Source of the DNA: Rhodopirellula sp.
GTDB lineage: Bacteria > Planctomycetota > Planctomycetia > Pirellulales > Pirellulaceae
Reading direction: 5' to 3'
NCBI GenBank assembly: GCA_003513555.1
Contig: DOPG01000393.1
Span: forward strand, 12,904 to 30,072
Length of the DNA stretch: 17,169 nt
Position numbers and translations under genes: made by a program. This document shows positions 1 through 7,836 of this stretch, piece by piece (within the stretch, counting starts at the first letter, position 1; every line of letters starts with the position of its first letter). Below the pieces are notes generated by a model that worked only from the letters and a program-made list of their open reading frames with translations, was not told the origin of the DNA and did no database searches.

Positions 1-25
1 AAGAGTCGTGAAGAGTCGTGAAGAG
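1..25. repeat. 10-bp tandem repeat at left edge
   Basis: The unit aagagtcgtg is present twice and followed by a partial third copy (aagag). The array may continue beyond the left edge of the window. No coding frame runs through it. Confidence 0.8.
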
Positions 26-246
26 ATGCGGAGCGGGGGCAAGCCGCCGAGGGAAGGCGGCGTTGGCTGAAGACGCCGCATTGAAAGATCGGGCAAGCTC
101 GCCGCGAAAATTGAGTTTGAGTGGTTTCCTGTCTGGGGCTTATTGATTTCTGGCCTTCTACCCACTGGAATTCGAACTCAAAAGTGGGTGAAATGGGGAA
201 TGCAATCGGATTGCATGTGTGCGTGTTCGCGTAAATGACTCCAAAC

Positions 247-288
247 GCTTCGAAAGCCTCGGTCCGAAGCTCTCAGACGCGTCTGAGA
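247..288. promoter_or_regulatory. hairpin plus 18-bp perfect palindrome upstream of hisI
   Basis: GCTTCG (247-252) pairs with CGAAGC (265-270) around a 12-nt loop. It is followed immediately by the perfect palindrome TCTCAGACGCGTCTGAGA (271-288), which ends about 65 nt before the preferred hisI start. A perfect palindrome of this length could be the operator of a dimeric transcription factor or a stem in the mRNA leader; the sequence alone does not decide. The symmetry is seen directly and the regulatory role is inferred. Confidence 0.45.
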
Positions 289-320
289 CGTAAGTTTGTG
301 ACTCCACTACCACTGTTCCG

Positions 321-356
321 TAACAATGGAGGTTTCAGTAACAATGGAGGTTTCAG
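321..356 (+). repeat. 18-bp perfect tandem duplication over the hisI start region
   Basis: The unit taacaatggaggtttcag occurs at 321-338 and again at 339-356 without a mismatch. Each copy contains an in-frame ATG (326, 344) and a GGAGG Shine-Dalgarno core (328-332, 346-350). The second GGAGG sits 5 nt before an in-frame GTG at 356, and the first sits 11 nt before the ATG at 344. The duplication therefore multiplied the possible translation starts of hisI while keeping the frame. Confidence 0.85.
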
Positions 357-736
357 TGAACGGCCCAGACTTCATAAAATCTGAATTGATTCCCGTCATT
401 GCCCAAGACGACGATACGAGCGATGTACTTATGCTCGCTTACATGAATCGAGAGGCATGGGACGAAACAATTCGCTCTGGCCATGTCGTCTACTTTAGTC
501 GAAGCCGCCAGAGATTGTGGCGTAAGGGAGAGCAGAGTGGGCATGTTCAAGAAGTCAGGTCCATCTATTTTGACTGCGATGCTGATGCCATTTTGATCAA
601 GGTCAAGCAGGTTGGTGGTGCAGCCTGCCACGAAGGGTATCGCAGTTGTTTGTTTCGAAAAGTTGATCTCAAAAGTGGTGCTGTCGAAAACGTGGGCGAG
701 CGAGTGTTCGACCCAAGTGAAGTGTACAAGAAGTAA
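356..736 (+). CDS. hisI: phosphoribosyl-AMP cyclohydrolase (stand-alone HisI)
   Basis: HisI opens the purine ring of phosphoribosyl-AMP to give ProFAR, the third step of histidine synthesis, in the cytoplasm. The 126-residue product shows the family landmarks: LMLAYMN (25-31), SRSRQRLWRKGEQSGH (48-63), the Mg-binding DCDAD (73-77) and the zinc-site cysteines in CHEGYRSC (91-98). It has no HisE pyrophosphohydrolase domain, so it is the single-domain form of usual length. I prefer the GTG at 356 because GGAGG lies 5 nt upstream; ATG at 344 or 326 are in-frame alternatives created or copied by the 18-bp duplication. fhcA follows after 33 nt, suggesting cotranscription. No other his gene is present in the window. 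The family call is firm; the exact start is uncertain. Confidence 0.93.
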   Translation: MNGPDFIKSELIPVIAQDDDTSDVLMLAYMNREAWDETIRSGHVVYFSRSRQRLWRKGEQSGHVQEVRSIYFDCDADAILIKVKQVGGAACHEGYRSCLFRKVDLKSGAVENVGERVFDPSEVYKK

Positions 737-769
737 CTCAAGCAACTCTCTTTTCATGGTGGATTAGGT

Positions 770-2407
770 ATGCTTCGAATTGTGGGCGGAAAGGTCTTTG
801 ACCCGGCAAACAACATTGATGGTGAGGTCCGGGATCTGTGCATCGATGATGATGGCAAGTTCGTCAAGTCGGTTTCCGGCGGTCGTATTATCGACGCTTC
901 CGGCATGATTGTGTTTCCCGGCGGTGTAGATGCGCACACGCATGTTGCTGGTGGGGCCATCAACTTTGCTCGTGCAATGACGCCAGAAGATCATCGTTGG
1001 ACTCAAGCTTTCATTCGCTCGCGTGGTCGCCGATCCGGTCTGGGTGGGATGGCGCCGACGACTTTCGCCACAGGCTACCTGTATGCAGGGATGGGGTGGA
1101 CCACGGTCAATGAGGCCGCTGTGCCCGTGATGTCGGCGCGGCATACTCACGAGGAACTCAGAGATATCCCGATATTGGATAAGACCAGTTTGGTCTTGAT
1201 GGCCAACAACGAGATCATGTTGGACCAGCTTGAAGCAGGGAATTATGACCGAGCGAAAGATATTGTTGCCTGGTACATCAATGCGGCAAAATCGTACGGG
1301 GTGAAAGCGGTCAACCCAGGTGGCGTTGCTGCATGGAAGTGGGGGAAGGATGCCAAACAGGTGACTTCGGCCATTGAAGGATACAAGAAGCTCACGCCTG
1401 GGAAAATTGTTTCGCAGCTTGCCCGTATTTGCAATGAATTAGGCCTGCCACATCCAATGCATTTGCACTGCAATAACCTCGGCGCCCCCGGAAATATCTC
1501 GACTACGATGGAAACGCTGAAGCATTTAGAAGGGCAGCGGACTCATATTGCGCACTCGCAGTTTCATGCTTATGGGGGTGATGACTGGGATACGATGCGG
1601 TCGGAAACGGCTCAGCTAGCTGAATTCTTCAATGCCAACCCGCACATCACGACCGATGCGGGCGCCGTCCTCTTTGGTGATACGGTGACTATCTCGGCTG
1701 ACGGTCCATGGCAATATCTTCTCTATGAACTGACTGGGCGTAAGTGGGGTAATGTTGATATTGAGAACGAGACCGGTTGTGGGATCGTCCCCTATTCCTA
1801 CAAGCCAAGCAATATCGTGAACGCGGTGCAGTGGGCGGTTGGATTGGAGTTAATGTTGCTGATCAATAGTCCTTGGCAGGTTTTCCTTTCGACGGACCAT
1901 CCCAATGGGGGTTGCTTTTGGCGTTATCCGGAAATCATCCAGCTCTTAATGTGTGCCGATTTTCGTCGCGAGTGTCTCAAGAAATTGCCGGATAACATTA
2001 AAAGCCGAATTACCCTTCCGGAACTCGATCGCGAATACACGCTTTACGAGGTCGCGACCTTAGTCTCCGCAGGACCTGCCAGAGCTTTGGGGTTGTCTCG
2101 CAAGGGAAACCTTGGATTGGGCTGTGATGCAGACGTCGCGATTTACGAACAGGACGTCGATGTGGCCCGAATGTTCAGCTATCCAAGGTATGTCATCAAG
2201 GGTGGTGAGATCGTGATTGAAGAAGGGCATATCCGCAGTGTCCCCGATGGCAGTGAGTTCATTGTTCAGCCAACTCACGACCCAGAAATCGATGACTTCA
2301 TGCGTCCTCGGTTCGAAGACTGCTATACGATGTCGATGGATAATTACCCGGTTGAAATGGAGCGGATGGAGAATCCGCACGTCAGTGAGTGTGAGCGAGT
2401 CGAGTAG
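770..2407 (+). CDS. fhcA: formyltransferase/hydrolase complex subunit A (FhcA/FwdA family)
   Basis: FhcA is the amidohydrolase-fold subunit of the bacterial Fhc complex. It hydrolyses the formyl group passed from formyl-tetrahydromethanopterin to (methylo)furan and releases formate; it is homologous to FwdA/FmdA of methanogens. The 545-residue length matches the family. Visible metal and catalytic residues are HTH (His56, His58), the candidate carboxylated Lys179 in VKAVNPGG, HLH (His231, His233), His262 in IAHSQFHAYGG, and Asp376 in STDHPNGG. All expected active-site residues are present, so it should be active. The ATG at 770 follows a GGTGGA element with 6 nt spacing. hisI lies 33 nt upstream; fhcB, fhcC, fhcD and other C1 genes are not in the window, consistent with the scattered C1 genes known in planctomycetes. 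Codon use looks like that of its neighbours. Confidence 0.95.
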   Translation: MLRIVGGKVFDPANNIDGEVRDLCIDDDGKFVKSVSGGRIIDASGMIVFPGGVDAHTHVAGGAINFARAMTPEDHRWTQAFIRSRGRRSGLGGMAPTTFATGYLYAGMGWTTVNEAAVPVMSARHTHEELRDIPILDKTSLVLMANNEIMLDQLEAGNYDRAKDIVAWYINAAKSYGVKAVNPGGVAAWKWGKDAKQVTSAIEGYKKLTPGKIVSQLARICNELGLPHPMHLHCNNLGAPGNISTTMETLKHLEGQRTHIAHSQFHAYGGDDWDTMRSETAQLAEFFNANPHITTDAGAVLFGDTVTISADGPWQYLLYELTGRKWGNVDIENETGCGIVPYSYKPSNIVNAVQWAVGLELMLLINSPWQVFLSTDHPNGGCFWRYPEIIQLLMCADFRRECLKKLPDNIKSRITLPELDREYTLYEVATLVSAGPARALGLSRKGNLGLGCDADVAIYEQDVDVARMFSYPRYVIKGGEIVIEEGHIRSVPDGSEFIVQPTHDPEIDDFMRPRFEDCYTMSMDNYPVEMERMENPHVSECERVE

Positions 2408-2566
2408 CACTGCTGCACCGGTTTGAGGCAATCAAAGTTGCGGCATGCCATGATTAACGATGGGTGAGTTTCGAGGGTGAACCGGCGTTAAACGTCGAGT
2501 GTTGGCTTGTCCCGTGGCGCGCTGCTCGGCACTGGCTAATCAAGGTTGCCTGCCTCGAATTGTCGA
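2408..2566. other. convergent intergenic region after fhcA
   Basis: This lies between the 3' ends of fhcA and the peptidase gene. It holds an imperfect direct repeat: aatcaaagttgc near 2428 and aatcaaggttgc near 2537. I see no stem followed by a T-tract and no credible gene. Confidence 0.4.
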
Positions 2567-3595
2567 TCATTTTACGCGTTCTTGCCGCTGAAAAATCTTC
2601 ATGACATCATCATCCGACTGACTGATAAAAATGCTGAATTTCTTGTAGAAATCGGCAAGGGATACACCCATGTGTTTTTGGAAGGCCGCGGATTTACCGA
2701 TGTGGGGAATATCTTGATACCAGCTTTTTAAGACGACCACTTCGTCCACACCTTGCACATGTATCAAGTAGGCCGTCGCCCATGCACCAAGCATGTAGTA
2801 CACCGGCGCGGCCACCTCGCTATCCCAGTACGTTTCATTTTCCAATTGCCAAACTTTTGTGTTGGTAAGGAATTCGTTGATGCCGGGACGACCAATGTTG
2901 CCTCCTGTCTGTCTGAGTTGCAACATGTAGTTGTTGAAATCGAGAAGGCCAAGGTTTTCCATGAACTTGGCCGAACTGTAGGATGCCATTCCTTCAGCCA
3001 TCCACGAGTTGATGTGTTGGTCGGAAGTCCGGGGGTGAGTGGTGTCGCAATGAGCCATTTGAAAAACATGGTGATACTCATGCAGGGCTCCCCACGTGTT
3101 TTCAATGGGGTCGCGTTGTCGTTGTCTTGCATTCGTCGTGACGTCTTCATAAAGAATCGGGGCTTCTTGCGTCCAAGTCAGTCCGCCTTCAGCTTCCCCT
3201 GCTAACACCGCTTGTATCTCAGCAACGATATTCGGTTGCTTGAGAAATGCTTCTACCTGTTCCCTGGCTGATTGCTTCGATTTTGTGTCGACGCGGCTCA
3301 GCGCCCGTTGGTGATAGATGTCAAGGACACTCTGCTCATTGTCTGGTCCCAGTAGATAGATGTAATACGGTCCATGGTTTCCGAAGTATTGAATCGCGTA
3401 GTTCAGCCCACGCTGGTAGTATTTAGCGAGATCACCATCAGTGTTGAGTCCCTCAGTGATTCGCAGAATCGGTCGTTGGTGTGCACGTGGTTGGCGTTGC
3501 TTTTTCGCGATGTCCTCACCTGCAACAGGGGGCATTGGGCACAGCAGGAACGTGGTGATGGCAAAGAGCAAAGCTGGACGGGTGACGCGGTGCAT
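2567..3595 (-). CDS. exported HExxH metallopeptidase-like protein (peptidase MA-like)
   Basis: The 342-residue product begins with a signal peptide: a basic start, hydrophobic residues 8-24, and probable cleavage after VAG near residue 26. The protein is therefore probably secreted or periplasmic. The motif HEYHH (172-176) is a zinc-binding HExxH, and Glu201 in SWMAEGMASY lies 25 residues further on, as the third ligand does in gluzincins. This arrangement is typical of peptidase MA-like proteins. The rest of the sequence is not one I recognise, so the substrate is unknown. ATG at 3595 is supported by GGAG at 3601-3604 (plus-strand coordinates) with 5 nt spacing. The gene stands alone, convergent with fhcA and divergent from the DUF1559 gene. 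The zinc-protease call rests on the motif; proteolytic activity is inferred. Confidence 0.75.
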   Translation of the reverse strand: MHRVTRPALLFAITTFLLCPMPPVAGEDIAKKQRQPRAHQRPILRITEGLNTDGDLAKYYQRGLNYAIQYFGNHGPYYIYLLGPDNEQSVLDIYHQRALSRVDTKSKQSAREQVEAFLKQPNIVAEIQAVLAGEAEGGLTWTQEAPILYEDVTTNARQRQRDPIENTWGALHEYHHVFQMAHCDTTHPRTSDQHINSWMAEGMASYSSAKFMENLGLLDFNNYMLQLRQTGGNIGRPGINEFLTNTKVWQLENETYWDSEVAAPVYYMLGAWATAYLIHVQGVDEVVVLKSWYQDIPHIGKSAAFQKHMGVSLADFYKKFSIFISQSDDDVMKIFQRQERVK

Positions 3596-3899
3596 GGTTG
3601 CTCCGAAGTTTCAGAATACAGGGTTTCGGGACTGGAGTTTTCAAGACGAATCGTTTCAGCACTCGGTGTCGTGGAAGCCACAATCGAAAAGTTATGATTC
3701 TAGGCTGTTTTGTTCAGTGAGCATTTCTGTCGACAGGATCTGCCAAGTTGTGTTTGTTGGATTTCGATAGGAGGCACGACGAAATAACCCCGGTTGGGAG
3801 GCTGGGCTGAGGTTTGTTTTTGTATGGATCCCGCGACATGTTAAGCTACGGTCATGACTTATTCCGTGAGTGCCAAGTTATCACAGCAAGGGGTTGCCA
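3596..3899. other. divergent promoter region between peptidase and DUF1559 genes
   Basis: About 300 bp separate two divergently read genes, so promoters for both are expected here. I do not see a consensus pair on either strand that I would defend. No RNA gene or repeat was noticed. Confidence 0.35.
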
Positions 3900-4652
3900 G
3901 TGTCTCAACTTTCACCGAACCAACCATCGCCTTATGCCACAGCACCAGAAATAGCAGGGAAAGCTCCGAGATCTGGCGGGTTAGCCGTTTTGATTATCGG
4001 TTTGGTGGTCGGAGGGTTTTTTGTGGTCCTGGTGTGTGGTGGATTGGCTGTCGCTTTGTTGCTGCCAGCGGTGAGTAATGCGAGGACCGCGGCGCGGCAG
4101 ATGTCTGAACAGAACAACCTGAAAATGGTAGGGATGGCGCTGCTTAATTACCATGCGGCTCATCAACAGTTACCCTGCACGGTATCCAAGGACGTAGAAG
4201 GGAACGTGGTTTCAACGTGGCGAACGGCTTTGGTTCCCTTCTTCGATGAAAGTTGGATGACGGATCCGCAGCCTGCAGCAATCCCAGCTCCCGTACCACT
4301 GAGAAAACTAGATCCTGCAGCTGCCACTGAAACCAATGTTTTTGCGATTGTTTCACCCAATGGAATGTTTTCTTCGGCACCGAATGTTGCGGTAAGTTTC
4401 AGCGATGTGACTGACGGATTGGACAAAACGATAATGGCTGTGAAACTTCCCAATCGTTCGACCGGTTGGAGCTCAACCAATGAGTTGACGCCCGACGAGG
4501 CGTTTGTTGCGATTCAATCGATCACGAAGCCCGAAGCAGGGTTCTGGCTGATGGGGGACGCAGACGTAGTGGAAATCGTATTGCCGCTTGATCGCAAGAC
4601 TTTCGACGGATTGCTCAGCCGCGCTGGTGGTGAGCCTGTCCCTTCTTTCTAG
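3900..4652 (+). CDS. DUF1559 family (pseudopilin-like) membrane-anchored protein
   Basis: DUF1559 proteins are massively expanded in planctomycetes and resemble type II secretion or type IV pilus pseudopilins; their individual roles are unknown. The 250-residue product has one membrane segment (about 27-56) running into LLLPAVSNARTAARQMSEQ, then NNLKMVGMALLNYHAAHQQLP, the standard family signature. The usual GFTLIEL prepilin cleavage motif is replaced by a longer proline-rich N-terminus (1-26), so this is the non-prepilin subtype with a stable anchor. The C-terminal domain is shorter than in typical 300-350 residue members. GTG at 3900 is chosen because AAGGGG at 3888-3893 lies 6 nt before it; an in-frame GTG at 3870 is the alternative. 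It stands alone, divergent from the peptidase gene. Confidence 0.82.
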   Translation: MSQLSPNQPSPYATAPEIAGKAPRSGGLAVLIIGLVVGGFFVVLVCGGLAVALLLPAVSNARTAARQMSEQNNLKMVGMALLNYHAAHQQLPCTVSKDVEGNVVSTWRTALVPFFDESWMTDPQPAAIPAPVPLRKLDPAAATETNVFAIVSPNGMFSSAPNVAVSFSDVTDGLDKTIMAVKLPNRSTGWSSTNELTPDEAFVAIQSITKPEAGFWLMGDADVVEIVLPLDRKTFDGLLSRAGGEPVPSF

Positions 4653-4765
4653 TCAAGCTGCCGTCTTCGTGTCAGCCAAGAAGCGAGCGCAAGCGTTGAT
4701 GGCGAATGTACCATTCGGTGCGAGCTCGGAATCGCCTCGGCTGGTATGACGCCTAGGCAGGCGGG
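4653..4765. other. short intergenic region
   Basis: Convergent spacer between the DUF1559 gene and the gene remnant on the minus strand. The GC-rich segment near 4727-4770 has partial self-complementarity but no clear terminator. Confidence 0.3.
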
Positions 4766-5013
4766 CTAAAGCTGGGGCCAGATTTGAATGTCGTCGATTT
4801 CGATCGGGCCACCATTACAGCTGAAGACAATTGCAGATTTCCTGTTGGCAAACCCTTGAGCTGATGCAGTGAGCGTGTTTCGGTCATCGATCTTTGCAGT
4901 GACGTAAGGTCCCCATGATGTAATCCAGGCGTTGTGCCAACAATTCAACGCAAATGCCTTATTTTGCAAGGACTGATTGAGCGGAATCATGCGAAAGTGT
5001 CTCGGCGGTGCCC
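4766..5013 (-). pseudogene. 3' remnant of a secreted-type gene (concanavalin-like tail)
   Basis: An open frame of 74 codons from ATG 4990, readable back to about 5013 before a stop, ends in GPIEIDDIQIWPQL. A closing IDD(I/V)xxW strand is common at the end of laminin G or DUF1080-like concanavalin domains of secreted planctomycete proteins. The piece WHNAWITSWGPYVTAKIDD also reads like an internal beta-sandwich. It has no signal peptide and is far too short to be a full domain, so I read it as the tail of a gene whose 5' part was lost. It overlaps the end of the alpha/beta hydrolase fragment in another frame (ATGA overlap at 4987-4990). The domain assignment is tentative; the fragment interpretation is more secure. 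Confidence 0.45.
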
Positions 5014-5604
5014 TTTGCTAGAAACCAGGCGTTCGCCAAGTTTGCGTAGAGAATAGGGTGAATCGCTGAGTCCGTGGATGAGCAACACGCCACCAACCGG
5101 ATCGTTGTGTAAGAGAACTTTGCTGCGATTCCAATTGTGGTTGAGGATAGATGCCGGATTGCAGATCGAGTCTTGATTGAAGCGGTTGTACGTGCCAGCA
5201 GTTTGTGTTGACCATTGAACCGTCATGTAAGCTTCCAGTTCCTCGAAAACCTGTTCCTCTTGAGCTAGGCAGTTGTCGAAATCATCGTCCGCTATGGCGT
5301 GCTTGGCGCGGAATTCAGATTTAGGGCTTTGCAGATGCCAGCCTTGCAAATCTGGCAACGATTGTGATAAGCGGATCCAGCAGTAGAAAGCGGCGGCGGT
5401 GGCGATCAGAATTGTAAGGCATCGTTGCAACAGCAGCAGTGCTGGGATTCGTAATGCCCGCCAATCCAGTTGTTCTTCAGATTGTGAAGATGCAAGCTGG
5501 AACCACTCAATAGCCACCGCTGCAACTGTCACCAAGGCGGCGGAGATCACGAGCCATACCAGTGCTCGGAGCATGAATGACCGTTGTTTGACTGATGGTT
5601 GCAT
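4987..5604 (-). pseudogene. truncated alpha/beta hydrolase (N-terminal third only)
   Basis: The 205-residue reading frame carries two membrane segments (about 11-33 and 53-75), a linker with WHLQSPKSEF and an EEQVFEEL helix, then GGVLLIHGLSDSPYSLRKLGERL (start about 171), the first strand and oxyanion HG motif (177-178) of a serine alpha/beta hydrolase. Related planctomycete proteins continue for roughly 400 more residues with GHG, a GxSxG nucleophile and the catalytic Asp and His. Here the frame leaves the family after SSKG and stops, so the catalytic triad is missing. No other frame nearby resumes the hydrolase. I chose ATG 5604 from where family-like sequence begins; the frame stays open to 5826 but shows no similarity there. 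It is probably non-functional. Confidence 0.65.
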
Positions 5605-6522
5605 CTTTTGCGGGTTCCGGCGGCGACGGGCTAATTTGAAAATGGCAACGATTCGATCGAGACACTCGCTCCTACCGATGGAAAGACACGCACACGCCGT
5701 TGGAAGGCTTGGCGGGCGGGGGCATCGCCGTCGGTTTTGAAGAAACAGCCATGCTCTTTTAAAATCAAACTGCTGAACAATTCGAGAATCAGGGAAGCGG
5801 TTTGTTTGTGTCGACACGGCGTGCAAGACGTGCGGAGACCTGCATTTTGATTAAACGCACTCCGACCTAGGTAGCGGCATTGCATCTCAGGCACTGTGTG
5901 TGGGGGCGGTGCCTGTAGGCTATTCAATGGCTCTGGGGGGCGGACCGGGCGGATTTGTATGTTTCCCTACGATCCGCAGGGCGAACAGCAAGCAGGTACG
6001 TTAGCATGGTCGGCTGCAGGATTACGCGACTTTGCTGGTTAAAACGCTCTTTTTGCAGTTTAGGAGGCGAATCTTGTGGGATGATTGAGCGTTGGCAGAT
6101 CTGGGTATCACGCTTGTGCGGGCAGCTCCGGCAAGGTTGGGTTTCTTCATTTAGATTTGACTCATAAACACTGGTGTGCTGAAGGGGCTAAACGTTACAC
6201 TCTTCGAACCCGAGTTTGATCCGTTGAGACCGACTCAAGGCTGTAGCTGTCGCTAGTCTTGTAGTTTTTTACTTTGTGGTAGATGTCTTTGGGATGTGTG
6301 TCATGGAGTGCGGCTCAGACAACTGCTGCTCATCTCGGCTGCCTTTGTGACCCGAAAATATTAAGTTAGTCATTTGTTCGAATTGCTCACGCCGAAGCCT
6401 GCGTTTCCTGTTGTTGCCCATTTGGGTGTTGGGTGTCGGTTTGCGAAGAGTGGTGCAATCAGCAGGCTTGCAGTCGTTTGCGAGCCAAGCTTCCAGTCTC
6501 CGATTCAGCGGGTTTTGACTGT
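5605..6522. other. gene-poor region with hairpins
   Basis: About 900 bp without a convincing gene. Two stem-loops are seen: CAGGCAC (5888-5894) with GTGCCTG (5909-5915), and GCGGAT (5949-5954) with ATCCGC (5972-5977). A perfect AGGAGG at 6062-6067 precedes a 28-codon ATG frame at 6081-6167, but at 13 nt spacing and with no recognisable product. The promoter of the truncated hydrolase (minus) and that of the GNAT gene (plus) should lie here. No RNA family was recognised. Confidence 0.4.
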
Positions 6523-7659
6523 ATGACTGGTTTGATACTGAAGCAAGTCGAAGGGCGGCGTGAACTCGACCGCTTCATGCGTGTTCCTTGGAAGCTGTAT
6601 GGGCATGACCCTGCGTGGGTGCCACCGCTTCTTCAACAGGTCAAAGAGCGACTGTCGCGCCGCCACAATCCCTACTTCGATCATGCGGATGCGGCTTATT
6701 TTTTGGCTGAGAGAGATGGGCAACCTGTAGGACGTATCTCCGCCCAGGTTTGTCAGCTTGTTCAAGAGTATCAGGAGTCTGGGACTGGGCACTTCGGCAT
6801 GTTTGAATGCGAAAATCGCCAAGAGACTGCTGATGCTTTGTTTGACGCTGGTGCAGAATGGCTTCGCCAGCGTGAGATGAAGCGGGTCATGGGGCCAGTT
6901 GATTTGTCGATCAATGATGAGATTGGGATGTTGATCGATGGTTTTCATCGATCTCCCTGCGTTATGATGGGGCATCATTTGCCCTACTATCAGGCGCTGG
7001 TCGAGAAGTCGGGCTTCCGTAAGGAAATCGACTTGTTTGCTTATTACAAAAATGTCAAAGAGCCTTTCAGTGATCGTATTGAAAAAATTATCAAATGGGC
7101 AGTCAATGATGCGAATATGAAAATTCGTGCGGTCGCAAAAAAAGATTATGACCGGGAGCTTCGAAAGGTACTCGACATTTTCCGTGATGCATGGTGCGAC
7201 AACTGGGGATACGTTCCGCCCACGGATGCGGAAGTTGATCACTTGATCAAGCAGATGCGGCAGGTTCTCGATCGAGGTGCTGTCTTGTTGAGCGAAGTTG
7301 AAGGCGAGCTGGCTGGATTCATTGTGATTTTGCCCAATGTGAACGAGTATCTCCGAGACCTTGATGGACGGCTTTTGCCGATGGGCTGGCTGCGACTGCT
7401 CATGCGGCTGAAGTTTTCGACGTGCGACACAGTGCGTGTGCCGCTGATGGGAGTGCGAAAGAAGTTTCAGCGAAAGCGTGTCGGAGCTGCAGTTTCTCTC
7501 GCGTTGATCGACACGCTGCGAAAAGAGCATATGCCCGCAGGCGCGAAGTACTGTGAAATGTCGTGGATCCTCGAGACTAATTCGCCCATGCGGGGAATCC
7601 TCGAATCGGCAGGGTGTGAACGCGACAAAGTTTATCGTGTCTTTTCAAAAGACATCTAA
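6523..7659 (+). CDS. GNAT-superfamily N-acetyltransferase-like protein (YghO-like)
   Basis: The 378-residue product matches the pattern of a family annotated as N-acetyltransferase domain proteins, including E. coli YghO: an opening FMRVPWKLYGHDPAWVPPLL (18-37), HNPYFDHADAAYFLAERDG (48-66), a middle MGPVDLSINDEIGMLIDGF block, and a C-terminal half-GNAT with QRKRVGAA (316-323) at the position of the acetyl-CoA loop and EMSWILETNSPMRGILESAG (346-365) as motif B. The substrate is unknown; the family is usually taken as cytoplasmic. ATG 6523 places the family N-terminus directly at the start, though its ribosome site is weak; the frame also extends back to a GTG at 6433, adding 30 residues without similarity. 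The gene stands alone. The family call is good and the enzymatic role unproven. Confidence 0.8.
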   Translation: MTGLILKQVEGRRELDRFMRVPWKLYGHDPAWVPPLLQQVKERLSRRHNPYFDHADAAYFLAERDGQPVGRISAQVCQLVQEYQESGTGHFGMFECENRQETADALFDAGAEWLRQREMKRVMGPVDLSINDEIGMLIDGFHRSPCVMMGHHLPYYQALVEKSGFRKEIDLFAYYKNVKEPFSDRIEKIIKWAVNDANMKIRAVAKKDYDRELRKVLDIFRDAWCDNWGYVPPTDAEVDHLIKQMRQVLDRGAVLLSEVEGELAGFIVILPNVNEYLRDLDGRLLPMGWLRLLMRLKFSTCDTVRVPLMGVRKKFQRKRVGAAVSLALIDTLRKEHMPAGAKYCEMSWILETNSPMRGILESAGCERDKVYRVFSKDI

Positions 7660-7836
7660 ATGTTCATGCACGCGGGCGTGGACTGCAGGGTGTTCGATCA
7701 TCGCTGCCTCACTGTTGCCATCGCAACTGAGTCGTCGGAAATCCGCGATTGCTGCCACGCAGGCAAGCAACAGAGTCTTTTGTTGTTAAAAACGCCGCTA
7801 TACTACCTGCCAGTCGTTTGTTTCGGTCGTCCCTTT

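Larger units (their letters stand above)
1..325 (+). other. gene-free leader upstream of hisI with alternative hairpins
   Basis: I see no credible gene on either strand. Two GC-rich hairpins share one arm and exclude each other: GCCGCC (43-48) with GGCGGC (56-61), and GCGGCGT (57-63) with ACGCCGC (73-79). No T-tract follows either, so they are not intrinsic terminators. Further down lie a hairpin at 247-270 and a palindrome at 271-288, listed separately. This stretch presumably holds the promoter of hisI-fhcA, but I cannot point to convincing -35 and -10 boxes. Confidence 0.5.

Noticed and set aside
353..757. 134-codon frame on the minus strand opposite hisI
   Set aside because: It mirrors hisI, which has clear motifs on the plus strand. 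No recognisable product.
6505..7530. 341-codon minus-strand frame opposite the GNAT gene
   Set aside because: Long, but the plus strand encodes a recognisable family across the same bases; the antisense product shows no motif or domain.
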